Shown here: one piece after another, positions 41,534-51,025 of the stretch
Numbering within the stretch: position 1 is the stretch's first letter
Layout: every line of letters starts with the position of its first letter
Source of the DNA: CAZEQK01 sp964514395
GTDB lineage: Bacteria > Bacillota > Bacilli > Tepidibacillales > Tepidibacillaceae
Assembly: GCA_964514395.1 (NCBI GenBank)
Contig: CAZEQK010000021.1
Location: forward strand, 1 to 53,548
Length of the DNA: 53,548 nucleotides
Reading direction: 5' to 3'
Translations under genes and position numbers: made by a program
Notes under the pieces: generated by a model
What the model saw: only the letters and a program-made list of their open reading frames with translations
What the model was told of the DNA's origin: nothing
The model's database searches: none

Positions 41534-42769
41534 ATGATGATAAACAATAAAGAGGTAGCTTTTAAGGAGGTTTTTAAAGGAAGTGTGTCAACTCCTATAG
41601 GCTATAAAGCTACTGGTATCCATTGTGGTATTAGAAGAAAAAGAAAGGATTTAGCCATTCTTATTAGTCAAAAACCAGCGATTAGTGCTGCTGTATATAC
41701 AACAAATAGTTTTAAGGCTGCTCCATTAATCGTAACGGAACAATCGCTAGCATTATCTCCTACACAGAGGGCTTTGATTGTAAATAGCGGTAACGCCAAT
41801 GCATTTACAGGTAAAAAAGGAATAGAAGATGCAAATCAAATGAAAAATGAGGTAGCAAGCCAGTTTAATCTCTCTGCAAATGAGGTGCTTGTAGCATCTA
41901 CCGGCATTATTGGCGAACAGCTACCCATGGATCCAATTTTAAATGGTATTGCTAATATCGGTCATAAGTTAGACGAAGATGACAATAGTCTTGCTTTTGA
42001 AGAAGCTATCTTAACAACCGATACGGTAATTAAATCATTAGCGATTGAGCTTATCATTGATCATAAGAAGGTCACCATTGGTGGTGCTGCAAAGGGATCA
42101 GGGATGATACACCCTAATATGGCGACGATGCTCGCATTTATTACCACGGATGCCAATATAGAAAAGGCTGCTTTACAGAAGCTATTAAAAGCTGTTACAG
42201 ATGAAACCTATAACATGATTACGGTGGATGGGGATACTTCAACAAATGATATGGTAATCGCCATGGCAAACGGCATGGCAGGAAATGATTTATTAAATGA
42301 GACGCACACGCAATGGGAGCAATTCTATCAAGGCTTTAAATACGTCTCCACAGAGCTAGCAAAAATGATAGCTAAAGATGGTGAGGGGGCAACTAAATTA
42401 ATTGCAGTAAAAGTAGAGGGTGCAAAAACACAAGAAATGGCAAGAATGATTGCTAAAAAAATAATAGGGAGCAATTTAGTGAAAACGGCAGTTTTTGGTG
42501 CTGATGCTAACTGGGGTAGAATCGTCATGGCAATAGGGAATAGTGGTTACCAGTTTGATGAAAATCAAATAGATATTGTAATAGGTGGAACACAAGTTGT
42601 TAAACTTGGGAAAACAGTATCCTATCATGAAGAAGAGATTAGGAACCATTTGCTTCAGAATGAGGTTACTATTTCCGTTGATTTAAATTATGGAACAGAA
42701 AAGGCTACAGCTTGGGGGTGTGATTTGAGTTATGACTATGTCAGAATCAATGCATCCTATCGTACATGA
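41534..42769 (+). CDS. argJ: Bifunctional ornithine acetyltransferase ArgJ
   Basis: A 411-residue precursor that cleaves itself at KGSGMIHPNMATMLAFITTD (Thr after Ala), giving alpha and beta chains. GNANAFTGKKGIEDA and TVDGDTSTNDMVIAMANGMA are also typical. ArgJ transfers the acetyl group from ornithine to glutamate, recycling it, and can use acetyl-CoA in bifunctional forms. No argA is seen, consistent with that. AGGAGGGG precedes the ATG. Confidence 0.96.
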   Translation: MMINNKEVAFKEVFKGSVSTPIGYKATGIHCGIRRKRKDLAILISQKPAISAAVYTTNSFKAAPLIVTEQSLALSPTQRALIVNSGNANAFTGKKGIEDANQMKNEVASQFNLSANEVLVASTGIIGEQLPMDPILNGIANIGHKLDEDDNSLAFEEAILTTDTVIKSLAIELIIDHKKVTIGGAAKGSGMIHPNMATMLAFITTDANIEKAALQKLLKAVTDETYNMITVDGDTSTNDMVIAMANGMAGNDLLNETHTQWEQFYQGFKYVSTELAKMIAKDGEGATKLIAVKVEGAKTQEMARMIAKKIIGSNLVKTAVFGADANWGRIVMAIGNSGYQFDENQIDIVIGGTQVVKLGKTVSYHEEEIRNHLLQNEVTISVDLNYGTEKATAWGCDLSYDYVRINASYRT

Positions 42770-43583
42770 GCTTAAGACGATTAAAGTAACGAATAATCAA
42801 TTCATCGTGATTAAAATTGGTGGAAGTGTTTTAGCTGATTTACCTGATAGCTTTTATCAGGATTTACTTTATCTTCAGAACAATGGCTGGTTTCCTATCA
42901 TCGTTCATGGGGGAGGACCAACTATTACCAAGGTTCTCAAAAGTATGGGAATAGAATCATCGTTTGTTAATGGATTAAGGGTAACGGACGAAGAAACTCT
43001 TAAAATAGTCCAGATGGTATTAGGTGGTATAGAGAATAAAGAGCTTGTAAAAAAAATTCAGATGGCTGGGGGTAGAGCATTAGGGATTAGTGGCATTGAT
43101 GATGGAATGATTCTAGCAGAAGCACTTGACCCAGCCTTAGGCTTTGTTGGGAAAATTAAAAATATTTCCTTCTCTATCTTAGATGCATTGCTTTTAAATG
43201 GAATCATACCTGTACTCAGTCCATTAGGAATGGATGAAAAAGGGCAAATCTACAATATTAATGCCGATACTGTGGCCCAAGCGTTTGCAACCAATTTAAA
43301 TGCGAAAAAGATTTTTATGATTTCCGATATTCCTGGTATCTATCAGAAAAAAAATGGAAAGCAAACCATATTACATCTATTGACACCAGAATCAATCAAC
43401 GATTTAAAGAAAGGCAATCAAGTGACTGGAGGAATGATTCCTAAAGTAGAGGCTGCTATACAATGCTTAGAGCAAGGGGTCGAGGAAATCTTTATATTAG
43501 ATGGTCGTGAAGAAGGAATTCTTGCAAAAGCATATAGGAAGCAATTAGTTGGCACACGGATTTTAAAGAGAGAGGTGATATGA
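42732..43583 (+). CDS. argB: N-acetylglutamate kinase
   Basis: A 283-residue amino-acid kinase. FIVIKIGGSVLADLPDSFYQ, PIIVHGGGPTITKVLKSMGI, GLRVTDEETLKIVQMVLGG, NADTVAQAFATNLNAKKIF and VTGGMIPKVEAAIQCL give substrate and ATP sites. It phosphorylates N-acetylglutamate. It overlaps the end of argJ by 38 bp, if the first ATG is used; later in-frame ATGs are possible. No clear N-terminal arginine-feedback helix is visible. Confidence 0.95.
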   Translation: MTMSESMHPIVHELKTIKVTNNQFIVIKIGGSVLADLPDSFYQDLLYLQNNGWFPIIVHGGGPTITKVLKSMGIESSFVNGLRVTDEETLKIVQMVLGGIENKELVKKIQMAGGRALGISGIDDGMILAEALDPALGFVGKIKNISFSILDALLLNGIIPVLSPLGMDEKGQIYNINADTVAQAFATNLNAKKIFMISDIPGIYQKKNGKQTILHLLTPESINDLKKGNQVTGGMIPKVEAAIQCLEQGVEEIFILDGREEGILAKAYRKQLVGTRILKREVI

Positions 43584-44791
43584 TGGGGAGCATCTTTCCA
43601 ACCTATCCTAAAGGGATCATGACACCAGTAAAAGGTGTAGGAAGCTGGCTTTGGGATGACCAAGGGAAAAAGTACTTAGATTTGACATCGGGAATTGGCG
43701 TTAATCAATTAGGGCATGCACCAGAAGCAGTGAAAAATCAAGTAATAGAGCAATTAGAAAAGCTTTGGCATACTTCAAACCTATTTACCATTCCCTCTCA
43801 GGAAAAATTGGCAGAAGAATTAACGAAGCTAAGTGGTTTAGACTATGCCTTTTTTTCTAATAGTGGAGCGGAGGCAAATGAGGCTGCCATTAAAATAGCA
43901 AGAAGATATCAGCAAAAACTAAAAAAAACAAAACGCTATCAAGTGATAACCTTTCAACAATCATTTCACGGTAGAACCCTTGCAACTCTGACGGCAACAG
44001 GCCAAGCGAAGGTGAAGGATGGTTTTTCACCCCTACCTGAAGGCTTTATCACTGTTCCCTATGGGGAAATTGAACCTTTAAAAGCAGCAATTAATGAAAA
44101 TACTGCAGCAATCATGCTCGAGGTTATTCAGGGGGAAGGTGGGGTAGTTCCTGCAGATGCTAACTGGTTAAAGTCAGTAGAGAAGCTTGCGAAGGAAAGG
44201 GATATCCTACTGATTATCGATGAAATCCAAACAGGCATGGGGAGAACGGGTAAATGGTTTGGCTTTCAGCAGTATCAACTAGAACCAGATATTATCACCA
44301 TAGCGAAGGGCCTAGCTAATGGCTTTCCTATTGGAGCCATGTTGGCAACGGAGAAAACGAAGGAAGCATTTAATTTAGGAAGCCATGGCTCAACCTTTGG
44401 TGGTAATTTTATCGTTACAACTGCAGCATTGGCAACAATTCAGACCATAAGTGATCAAGGTATTTTAAGCCATGTAACAGAAATGGGTCCTTATCTTTTT
44501 GAAAAAATAGAGAAGAAGTTCGCTAAATATGAGGAGTTTGTTGAAATTAGAGGAAAAGGATTAATGGTTGGTATCGAATGGCGTAACAAGGTAAGTGACT
44601 TAGTGACGATTGCACGTGATGAAGGTCTACTAGTACTTACTGCAGGTGAAAACGTGGTGAGATTATTGCCATCATTAAATATTTCCAAGGAAGAGATAGA
44701 TATCGGTCTTGAGAAACTAGAGCGTAGTGTTGTGAAGTGGAGGGATTTACATGAAGGGTTATTTAATACTAGAGACAGGGGATTGGTTTGA
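43580..44791 (+). CDS. argD: N-acetylornithine aminotransferase
   Basis: A 403-residue PLP enzyme. GVGSWLWDDQGKKYLDLTSG, FFSNSGAEANEAAIKIARRY, LLIIDEIQTGMGRTGKWFGF and the PLP lysine in ITIAKGLANGFPIGAMLATE are present. It converts acetylglutamate semialdehyde to N-acetylornithine. Overlaps argB by 4 bp and carA by 41 bp. Confidence 0.96.
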   Translation: MMGSIFPTYPKGIMTPVKGVGSWLWDDQGKKYLDLTSGIGVNQLGHAPEAVKNQVIEQLEKLWHTSNLFTIPSQEKLAEELTKLSGLDYAFFSNSGAEANEAAIKIARRYQQKLKKTKRYQVITFQQSFHGRTLATLTATGQAKVKDGFSPLPEGFITVPYGEIEPLKAAINENTAAIMLEVIQGEGGVVPADANWLKSVEKLAKERDILLIIDEIQTGMGRTGKWFGFQQYQLEPDIITIAKGLANGFPIGAMLATEKTKEAFNLGSHGSTFGGNFIVTTAALATIQTISDQGILSHVTEMGPYLFEKIEKKFAKYEEFVEIRGKGLMVGIEWRNKVSDLVTIARDEGLLVLTAGENVVRLLPSLNISKEEIDIGLEKLERSVVKWRDLHEGLFNTRDRGLV

Positions 44792-45845
44792 AGGCGAATG
44801 GATTGGTGCAGATGAGGAAATGGTTGGCGAGGTAGTCTTTCAAACGGGAATGACAGGTTATCAGGAAGTAATCACAGATCCCTCCTATGCAGGACAAATT
44901 GTTAATTTTACTTATCCTTTAATAGGGAATTATGGCATAAATACATTAGATGATCAAAGTTTTCGACCACATGTAGCTGGGGTAATTGTTGCTGAGTTAT
45001 GCACACAACCTAGTCATAGTCAATATACCCAAACCTTTGAACAGGTTTTAAAGAAGTATCATATTCCAGGGCTATCTGGGATCGATACAAGGGAATTAAC
45101 AAAAATCATCAGAAAGCATGGAACAATTTATGGAAGGATTAGCCACACATTGAATAAAGAGAAGGAAAAACTGGGAATTGAAGCGAAACAAATGAATCCA
45201 TTTATCCCAGCCTTAGTCGAAAGGGTCTCAACGAAAACCCCGATATATTATCCGGGAAATGGACCCCATGTAGTTGTTATCGATTATGGGACTAAATTTT
45301 CGATCATTCAATCATTGCGTAGCTTAGGTTGTGCTGTTACCGTGGTACCATATCAATATCCAATGGAGGAAATTAGGAATATGCATCCAGATGGTATTCT
45401 CCTTTCGAATGGGCCTGGAGACCCGAAGGATTTAAAGTCACTTTTACCTGACATTAAAAAGCTAGTTCTAACCTTTCCGACCCTTGGTATTTGTTTAGGT
45501 CATCAAATATTAGGATTGGCATTAGGTGCCGATACAGCTAAGCTGCCATTTGGACATCGTGGCGTAAATCATTCAGTTATCAATTTAGAAACTAACCAAG
45601 TTTGGATCACCTCACAAAATCATGGTTATATGGTGAGGGAGGACTCATTACATCATACAGATCTTAAAGTTACTCATAGGAATATTAATGATCATTCAGT
45701 TGAAGGGATGCAGCATCGTTATTTACCAATTCAATCCGTTCAATTCCATCCAGAAGCACACCCTGGCCCAGTTGAAGCATTTACTATATTTGAAGACTTC
45801 GTAAATCAATGTAACATCAATAAGGGAGCAAAACGATATGCCTAA
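44751..45845 (+). CDS. carA: Carbamoyl-phosphate synthase small subunit (arginine-type)
   Basis: A 364-residue glutamine amidotransferase. N-terminal domain: VVFQTGMTGYQEVITDPSYA. Class I GATase domain: ILLSNGPGDPKDLKSL, nucleophile in LGICLGHQILGLALGA, SQNHGYMV and HPEAHPGPVEAF with the catalytic His-x-Glu. It yields ammonia for CarB. The start lies inside argD and has GGAGGG upstream. Location in the arg operon indicates an arginine-specific enzyme. Confidence 0.95.
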   Translation: MKGYLILETGDWFEGEWIGADEEMVGEVVFQTGMTGYQEVITDPSYAGQIVNFTYPLIGNYGINTLDDQSFRPHVAGVIVAELCTQPSHSQYTQTFEQVLKKYHIPGLSGIDTRELTKIIRKHGTIYGRISHTLNKEKEKLGIEAKQMNPFIPALVERVSTKTPIYYPGNGPHVVVIDYGTKFSIIQSLRSLGCAVTVVPYQYPMEEIRNMHPDGILLSNGPGDPKDLKSLLPDIKKLVLTFPTLGICLGHQILGLALGADTAKLPFGHRGVNHSVINLETNQVWITSQNHGYMVREDSLHHTDLKVTHRNINDHSVEGMQHRYLPIQSVQFHPEAHPGPVEAFTIFEDFVNQCNINKGAKRYA

Positions 45846-48720
45846 GCAGATTAATAAATATAAAAAAATCTTAGTAATTGGCTCTGGACCAATTGTAATT
45901 GGGCAGGCCGCTGAATTTGATTATGCGGGAACACAAGCATGTATGGCATTGAAGGAAGAAGGAATTGAAATCGTATTAGTCAATAATAATCCAGCAACGA
46001 TTATGACGGACGAGGAAATTGCAGACCATGTCTATTTTGAACCACTGACGGTAGAATCCTTGGAAAAAATTATTGAGAAGGAACGTCCTCATGCATTATT
46101 AGCTACATTAGGTGGGCAAACAGGTTTAAATCTAGCGATAGAATTAGAAAAAAGAGGAATTCTAGCGAAATATCATGTAACCCCCATCGGAACTCCTATT
46201 TCTTTTATCGAAAAGGGGGAAGACCGGAAACTCTTTAAACAAGCAATGGAAGTTATTGATGAACCTGTACCAGAAAGTATGATCGTTAGTAATGTGAATC
46301 AAGCGTTGGCATTTGCAGAGCAAATAGGCTATCCTCTTATCATTCGTCCTGCCTATACCTTGGGAGGTACAGGCGGAGGTATTGCCGAAAATGAGACTGA
46401 ACTAGTTGATATAGTGTTAACGGGCATAAATGAGAGTCCAATCGGCCAAATTCAATTAGATAAGAGCTTAATCGGCTGGAAGGAAATCGAATATGAGGTG
46501 ATGAGGGATAGCGGTGGAAATAGCATTATTGTTTGTAATATGGAGAATATTGATCCAATGGGAATACACACGGGTGACAGCATCGTTGTAGCACCATCTC
46601 AGACACTAAATGATCGTGAGTACCAGATGTTAAGAACAGTAGCTTTAAAGGTAATTAAAGCACTTAATATTATTGGGGGATGTAATATTCAATTTGCATT
46701 ACATCCTGATGGAGAATCCTATTATATTATTGAAGTGAATCCAAGGGTCAGTAGGTCTAGTGCATTGGCATCTAAAGCGACAGGATATCCTATTGCTAGA
46801 ATTGCTACTAAATTAGCCTTAGGCTATTTATTACATGAAATAATGAATCCTATTACAAAGCATACCTTTGCAAGCTTTGAACCAGCTCTTGATTATGTAG
46901 TGGTAAAAATACCAAGATGGCCATTTGACAAATTTCCCTATATTAATCGTCGTTTAGGAACACAAATGAAGGCAACAGGGGAAGTGATGACAATTGGACG
47001 CTCCTTTGAGGAGACCCTTTATAAGGGGATAAGGGCATTAGAAATTGGGAAATATGGACTATTAAATGATTCTTTCAACATATATAGCGATGAACAATTA
47101 GAAAATGGTATAAAAAAGGCGGATGACCAACGATTATTTTTGATAGGAGAAGCTTTTCGTAGGGGACTAAGTATACCAACCATCAATAGGTGGTCGAACA
47201 TCCATCCATTTTTTCTATCGAAGCTAAAAAAAATGGTGGAAGCGGAACAAAAATTAAGTCAACATGCTAAAAAACTAACGGACAATCAACTAAAGGAATT
47301 GAAGGAATTTGGGATTTCTACAGAAACCATTGCAAAATATTTGGATGTTACAACAAAAGAATTGATGGAAAAATGGACGAAAACAAACTACAAACCAGTA
47401 TATAAAGCTGTGGATACCTGTGCTGGAGAATTCGAAGCAAAAACACCCTATTTTTATTCTACACATGGTGGAAGTGATGATGAAGAGCATATCAGTGGCT
47501 CAAATGTAGCCATTATTGGGGCCGGACCGATTCGAATTGGGCAGGGTATCGAATTCGATTATTGTGCGGTACACACTGCTTTAGCACTTCAAAAAGAAGG
47601 TCTATACTCTATTGTGATTAATGACAACCCAGAAACAGTAAGTACGGATTATCATATGTCAAGTAGATTATATATGGAGCCACTTGTTTTTGAAGATGTA
47701 CTACCTATCCTAAGAAAAGAAAAGGTTGACGGCGTCATCTATCAGGTTGGAGGGCAAACTAGTCTAAAGCTAGCTAGAGAATTAGAACCCTATGTAAAAC
47801 TATTAGGAACCTCCATTTCAACAGTAGAAAAAATGGAGAATCGTGAACTATTTAATCAATTTTTAATAGAGGCTGGGATTGAACCGATTCCTGGTGAATT
47901 TATTAAAGATTCCTATCATATTGAGCAAGCGATCAATAAGCTAGGTTTCCCCATTCTTATTCGTCCCTCCTATGTTATCGGTGGCCAATGGATGAGAATG
48001 ATCCATGATACATCGGAGCTAAAGCAATATCTCAATGATTTAAATACGGCTATTGAGGATCAAACGATTTATCCCTTATTAGTAGATAAATATATAAGTG
48101 GGAAAGAGATAGAGGTGGATGCTATCGCAGATGGCGAGGATTTTTTAGTTCCGGCTATTATGGAACATATCGAGCCTGCTGGTATTCATTCTGGAGATAG
48201 TACGGCTGTTTTACCACCATTTTCGTTGACAAAGCAAGAAAAGGAGAACATAAAAGAAACAGTGAAAAAGGTTTTAGCCCATGGAAAGTTTATTGGTTTA
48301 GTTAATATTCAAATGATATTAGCCGCTTCAAAGGTATATGTTTTAGAAGTGAATCCAAGAGCATCTAGAACAATTCCTGTTGTAAGTAAAGTTACAGGTA
48401 TACCGATGATTCATATTTCAACAATGGTGCAATTGGGGGAAAAATTAAAAGCATTAGATTACGGATTGGGATTTTTACAAGAGACTCCTTTTTTTACGGT
48501 TAAAGCACCAGTATTCTCAAACAAAAAACTACCGGGTATGGAAGAAAAACTAGGACCTGAAATGAAATCGACAGGTGAAATGATGGCATTAGGCTGGTCG
48601 ATGGAGGAAGCATTAGAGAAAGTCAAACCAAATCCAAATTTAAGGCATCTGAAGCCATATACATTAGATGAATTTCGCGAAGGATGGATAATGAAGGGAG
48701 AGGTAAGTAATGATTATTAG
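45838..48720 (+). CDS. carB: Carbamoyl-phosphate synthase large subunit lacking C-terminal MGS domain
   Basis: A 960-residue CarB with two ATP-grasp halves: GSGPIVIGQAAEFDYAGTQA and RPAYTLGGTGGGIAENETEL in the first, GAGPIRIGQGIEFDYCAVHT and RPSYVIGGQWMRMIHD in the second. Usual CarB proteins have about 1030-1070 residues. Here the chain ends soon after FREGWIMKGE, where the allosteric methylglyoxal-synthase-like domain would begin, so that domain is absent. The stop overlaps argF by 11 bp; no remnant of the domain follows. It overlaps carA by 8 bp. It makes carbamoyl phosphate for ArgF. Confidence 0.95.
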   Translation: MPKQINKYKKILVIGSGPIVIGQAAEFDYAGTQACMALKEEGIEIVLVNNNPATIMTDEEIADHVYFEPLTVESLEKIIEKERPHALLATLGGQTGLNLAIELEKRGILAKYHVTPIGTPISFIEKGEDRKLFKQAMEVIDEPVPESMIVSNVNQALAFAEQIGYPLIIRPAYTLGGTGGGIAENETELVDIVLTGINESPIGQIQLDKSLIGWKEIEYEVMRDSGGNSIIVCNMENIDPMGIHTGDSIVVAPSQTLNDREYQMLRTVALKVIKALNIIGGCNIQFALHPDGESYYIIEVNPRVSRSSALASKATGYPIARIATKLALGYLLHEIMNPITKHTFASFEPALDYVVVKIPRWPFDKFPYINRRLGTQMKATGEVMTIGRSFEETLYKGIRALEIGKYGLLNDSFNIYSDEQLENGIKKADDQRLFLIGEAFRRGLSIPTINRWSNIHPFFLSKLKKMVEAEQKLSQHAKKLTDNQLKELKEFGISTETIAKYLDVTTKELMEKWTKTNYKPVYKAVDTCAGEFEAKTPYFYSTHGGSDDEEHISGSNVAIIGAGPIRIGQGIEFDYCAVHTALALQKEGLYSIVINDNPETVSTDYHMSSRLYMEPLVFEDVLPILRKEKVDGVIYQVGGQTSLKLARELEPYVKLLGTSISTVEKMENRELFNQFLIEAGIEPIPGEFIKDSYHIEQAINKLGFPILIRPSYVIGGQWMRMIHDTSELKQYLNDLNTAIEDQTIYPLLVDKYISGKEIEVDAIADGEDFLVPAIMEHIEPAGIHSGDSTAVLPPFSLTKQEKENIKETVKKVLAHGKFIGLVNIQMILAASKVYVLEVNPRASRTIPVVSKVTGIPMIHISTMVQLGEKLKALDYGLGFLQETPFFTVKAPVFSNKKLPGMEEKLGPEMKSTGEMMALGWSMEEALEKVKPNPNLRHLKPYTLDEFREGWIMKGEVSNDY

Positions 48721-49669
48721 GGAAATGAAGGAACGACCGTTTGATTTTCATGGTAATGATTTTTTAACCTTAGCAGATTATACAAAAGAAGAAATTGAAT
48801 ATTTACTTCATTTTGCAATTGAATTAAAGAAAAAACAAAAAAAGGGTATTCCACATCAACTGTTAAAGGGAAAAACACTAGGAATGATTTTTGAAAAATC
48901 TTCAACTCGTACTCGAGTTTCTTTTGAGGTTGGTATGCTTCAATTAGGAGGAAATGCTTTATTTTTAAGTAAAAATGATATTCAGTTAGGTAGGGGAGAA
49001 ACAATTGCTGATACAGCTAAAGTGTTATCAAGATATCTTGATGGTATCATGATGCGTACAGATAATCAGCAAAAGCTGATAGAGCTTGCAAGAAATGCAA
49101 CGGTTCCAGTTATTAATGGTCTTTCTGATTTATTTCACCCGACCCAAGCAATCGCTGATTTCATGACAATCTATGAAAATAAGGGAAAATTAAAAGGATT
49201 AAAACTTGCTTATATTGGTGATGGGAATAATGTAGCAAACTCATTATTAATTGCTGGGGCAAAGCTTGGTATTCATGTAACAGTTGCCTCTCCAAAGGGC
49301 TATGCACCTAAGCAGGATCTATTAGATATGGTGAAGCATGAAGCCAAACAGCATGATAGTCAGATTATCGTGACAGATAATCCAGAGGAGGCTGTTTTTC
49401 AAGCAGATGCCATTTATACAGATGTTTGGGCAAGTATGGGGCAAGAGAAGGAAAAGGAACAAAGATTAAATCTATTTAAGGATTTTCAGGTGAATAGCAA
49501 ACTAACCAAAATGGCAAAGGATGATTATATATTTATGCACTGTTTACCAGCCCATCGCGGGGAAGAGGTTTCTGAGGATATCATTGATGGTACCCATTCT
49601 GTTGTCTTTGATGAAGCAGAAAACAGATTACATGCACATAAAGCAATATTAGCATTATTGATGTCTTAG
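48710..49669 (+). CDS. argF: Ornithine carbamoyltransferase
   Basis: A 319-residue enzyme with EKSSTRTRVSFEVGMLQLGG for carbamoyl phosphate, FHPTQAIADFMTIYE, and HCLPAHRGEEVSEDII for ornithine. It joins carbamoyl phosphate and ornithine to citrulline. It overlaps carB, has AGAGG upstream, and ends the argC-argF operon. Confidence 0.96.
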   Translation: MIIREMKERPFDFHGNDFLTLADYTKEEIEYLLHFAIELKKKQKKGIPHQLLKGKTLGMIFEKSSTRTRVSFEVGMLQLGGNALFLSKNDIQLGRGETIADTAKVLSRYLDGIMMRTDNQQKLIELARNATVPVINGLSDLFHPTQAIADFMTIYENKGKLKGLKLAYIGDGNNVANSLLIAGAKLGIHVTVASPKGYAPKQDLLDMVKHEAKQHDSQIIVTDNPEEAVFQADAIYTDVWASMGQEKEKEQRLNLFKDFQVNSKLTKMAKDDYIFMHCLPAHRGEEVSEDIIDGTHSVVFDEAENRLHAHKAILALLMS

Positions 49670-49712
49670 GAGTATGAAAGTAATAACATAAATATGGCAA
49701 AACAAATGAAAA

Positions 49713-49800
49713 TGTATAAAAATGGAGCCAAATCTTTTTAAAAAGGTCTTTATTTTTTACCTATAATGTATTAATATACTTTTATATGAATAAATATAAA
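49713..49800 (+). promoter_or_regulatory. Promoter region with ARG-box-like sites ahead of argG
   Basis: TGTATAAAAATGGA (49713-49726) and TGAATAAATATAAA (49787-49800) each match 13 of 14 positions of TGNATWWWWATNCA. Between them TATAAT (49762-49767) could be a -10. A stem (near 49732-49747, AUCUUUUU with AAAAAGGU) may terminate argF transcripts. A separate arginine-repressed promoter for argGH is likely. Confidence 0.5.
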
Positions 49801-49816
49801 TTGGTAGGAGGAAATG

Positions 49817-51025
49817 ATGGTGGATAAAGAGAAAATCGTTTTAGCTTATTCAGGCGGTTTAGATACATCTGTAGCGATAAAGTGGCTACAAGAAAAATAT
49901 AACTATGATGTAATTGCTGTTGCCATAGATGTTGGTGAAGGGAAGGATTTAGATTTCATTAAGGAAAAGGCATTAAAGGTAGGAGCTATCAAATCCTATG
50001 TATTAGATGTGAAAGATGAATTTGCTGAGGACTTTTTATTACCTGCATTAAAAGCCAATGCTTTGTATGAAGGGAAATATCCATTGGTTTCTGCTTTATC
50101 TAGACCTTTAATCATCAAGCATTTAGTAACGATAGCGAAGGAGGAAGGTGCTGTCGCCATTGCTCACGGCAGTACCGGGAAGGGGAACGATCAAGTAAGG
50201 TTTGATGTATCAGTAGCTGCACTAGCCCCGGATTTAAAAATTATTGCGCCTGTAAGGGAATGGGCAATGACAAGGGATGAGGAGATTGCCTATGCTGAAA
50301 AGCATAATATCCCAATTCCAATCAAAAAAGAAAATCCGTTTAGTATCGACCAGAATATGTGGGGGAGAAGCTGTGAAGCTGGAGTACTAGAAGATCCTTG
50401 GGTTGCTCCACCAGAAGTAGCATATGAAATGACGAGTTCGATTGAAGAAGCACCAGATACCCCTGAAGAAATAGAAATAGATTTTGTAGAAGGAAAGCCG
50501 GTTGCTTTAAATGGAAATCAGTTGGAACTAGGAGCTATTATCTTAGAGCTAAATCAAATCGCAGGTAAGCATGGGATAGGTAGACTTGATCTTATTGAAA
50601 ATCGTTTAGTAGGTATTAAATCAAGGGAAATATATGAGGTGCCTGCAGCGGTAACACTCATTACTGCCCATCAAGCACTTGAAAGCATGGTACATCCAAG
50701 GGAGATTGCACATTTTAAACCATTTATTGAACAAAAAATTGCTAACTTGATTTATGAGGGATTATGGTTTTCACCATTGATGAAAGCCCTACAAGCATTT
50801 ATTGAGGAAACACAAAAGGTAGTAACCGGTACCATCCGATTAAAACTATATAAAGGTCATGCTACCGTGGTTGGTAGAAAATCTAATAGCTCCTTATATG
50901 CTTATGAATTAGCTACCTATAATGGGGATGACCAATTTGATCATAAGGCTGCCGAAGGATTTATCACACTATGGGGTCTTTCAACAAAGACCTATGCAAA
51001 GGTTCATTCGGAGGATAAAAAATGA
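49817..51025 (+). CDS. argG: Argininosuccinate synthase
   Basis: A 402-residue ATP-dependent ligase. PP-loop IVLAYSGGLDTSVAIKWLQE; later AHGSTGKGNDQVRFDVSVAA and ENPFSIDQNMWGRSCEAGVL. It condenses citrulline and aspartate. ATGs at 49814 and 49817 follow GTAGGAGG; the second has better spacing. Coupled to argH by a 4-bp overlap. Confidence 0.96.
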   Translation: MVDKEKIVLAYSGGLDTSVAIKWLQEKYNYDVIAVAIDVGEGKDLDFIKEKALKVGAIKSYVLDVKDEFAEDFLLPALKANALYEGKYPLVSALSRPLIIKHLVTIAKEEGAVAIAHGSTGKGNDQVRFDVSVAALAPDLKIIAPVREWAMTRDEEIAYAEKHNIPIPIKKENPFSIDQNMWGRSCEAGVLEDPWVAPPEVAYEMTSSIEEAPDTPEEIEIDFVEGKPVALNGNQLELGAIILELNQIAGKHGIGRLDLIENRLVGIKSREIYEVPAAVTLITAHQALESMVHPREIAHFKPFIEQKIANLIYEGLWFSPLMKALQAFIEETQKVVTGTIRLKLYKGHATVVGRKSNSSLYAYELATYNGDDQFDHKAAEGFITLWGLSTKTYAKVHSEDKK

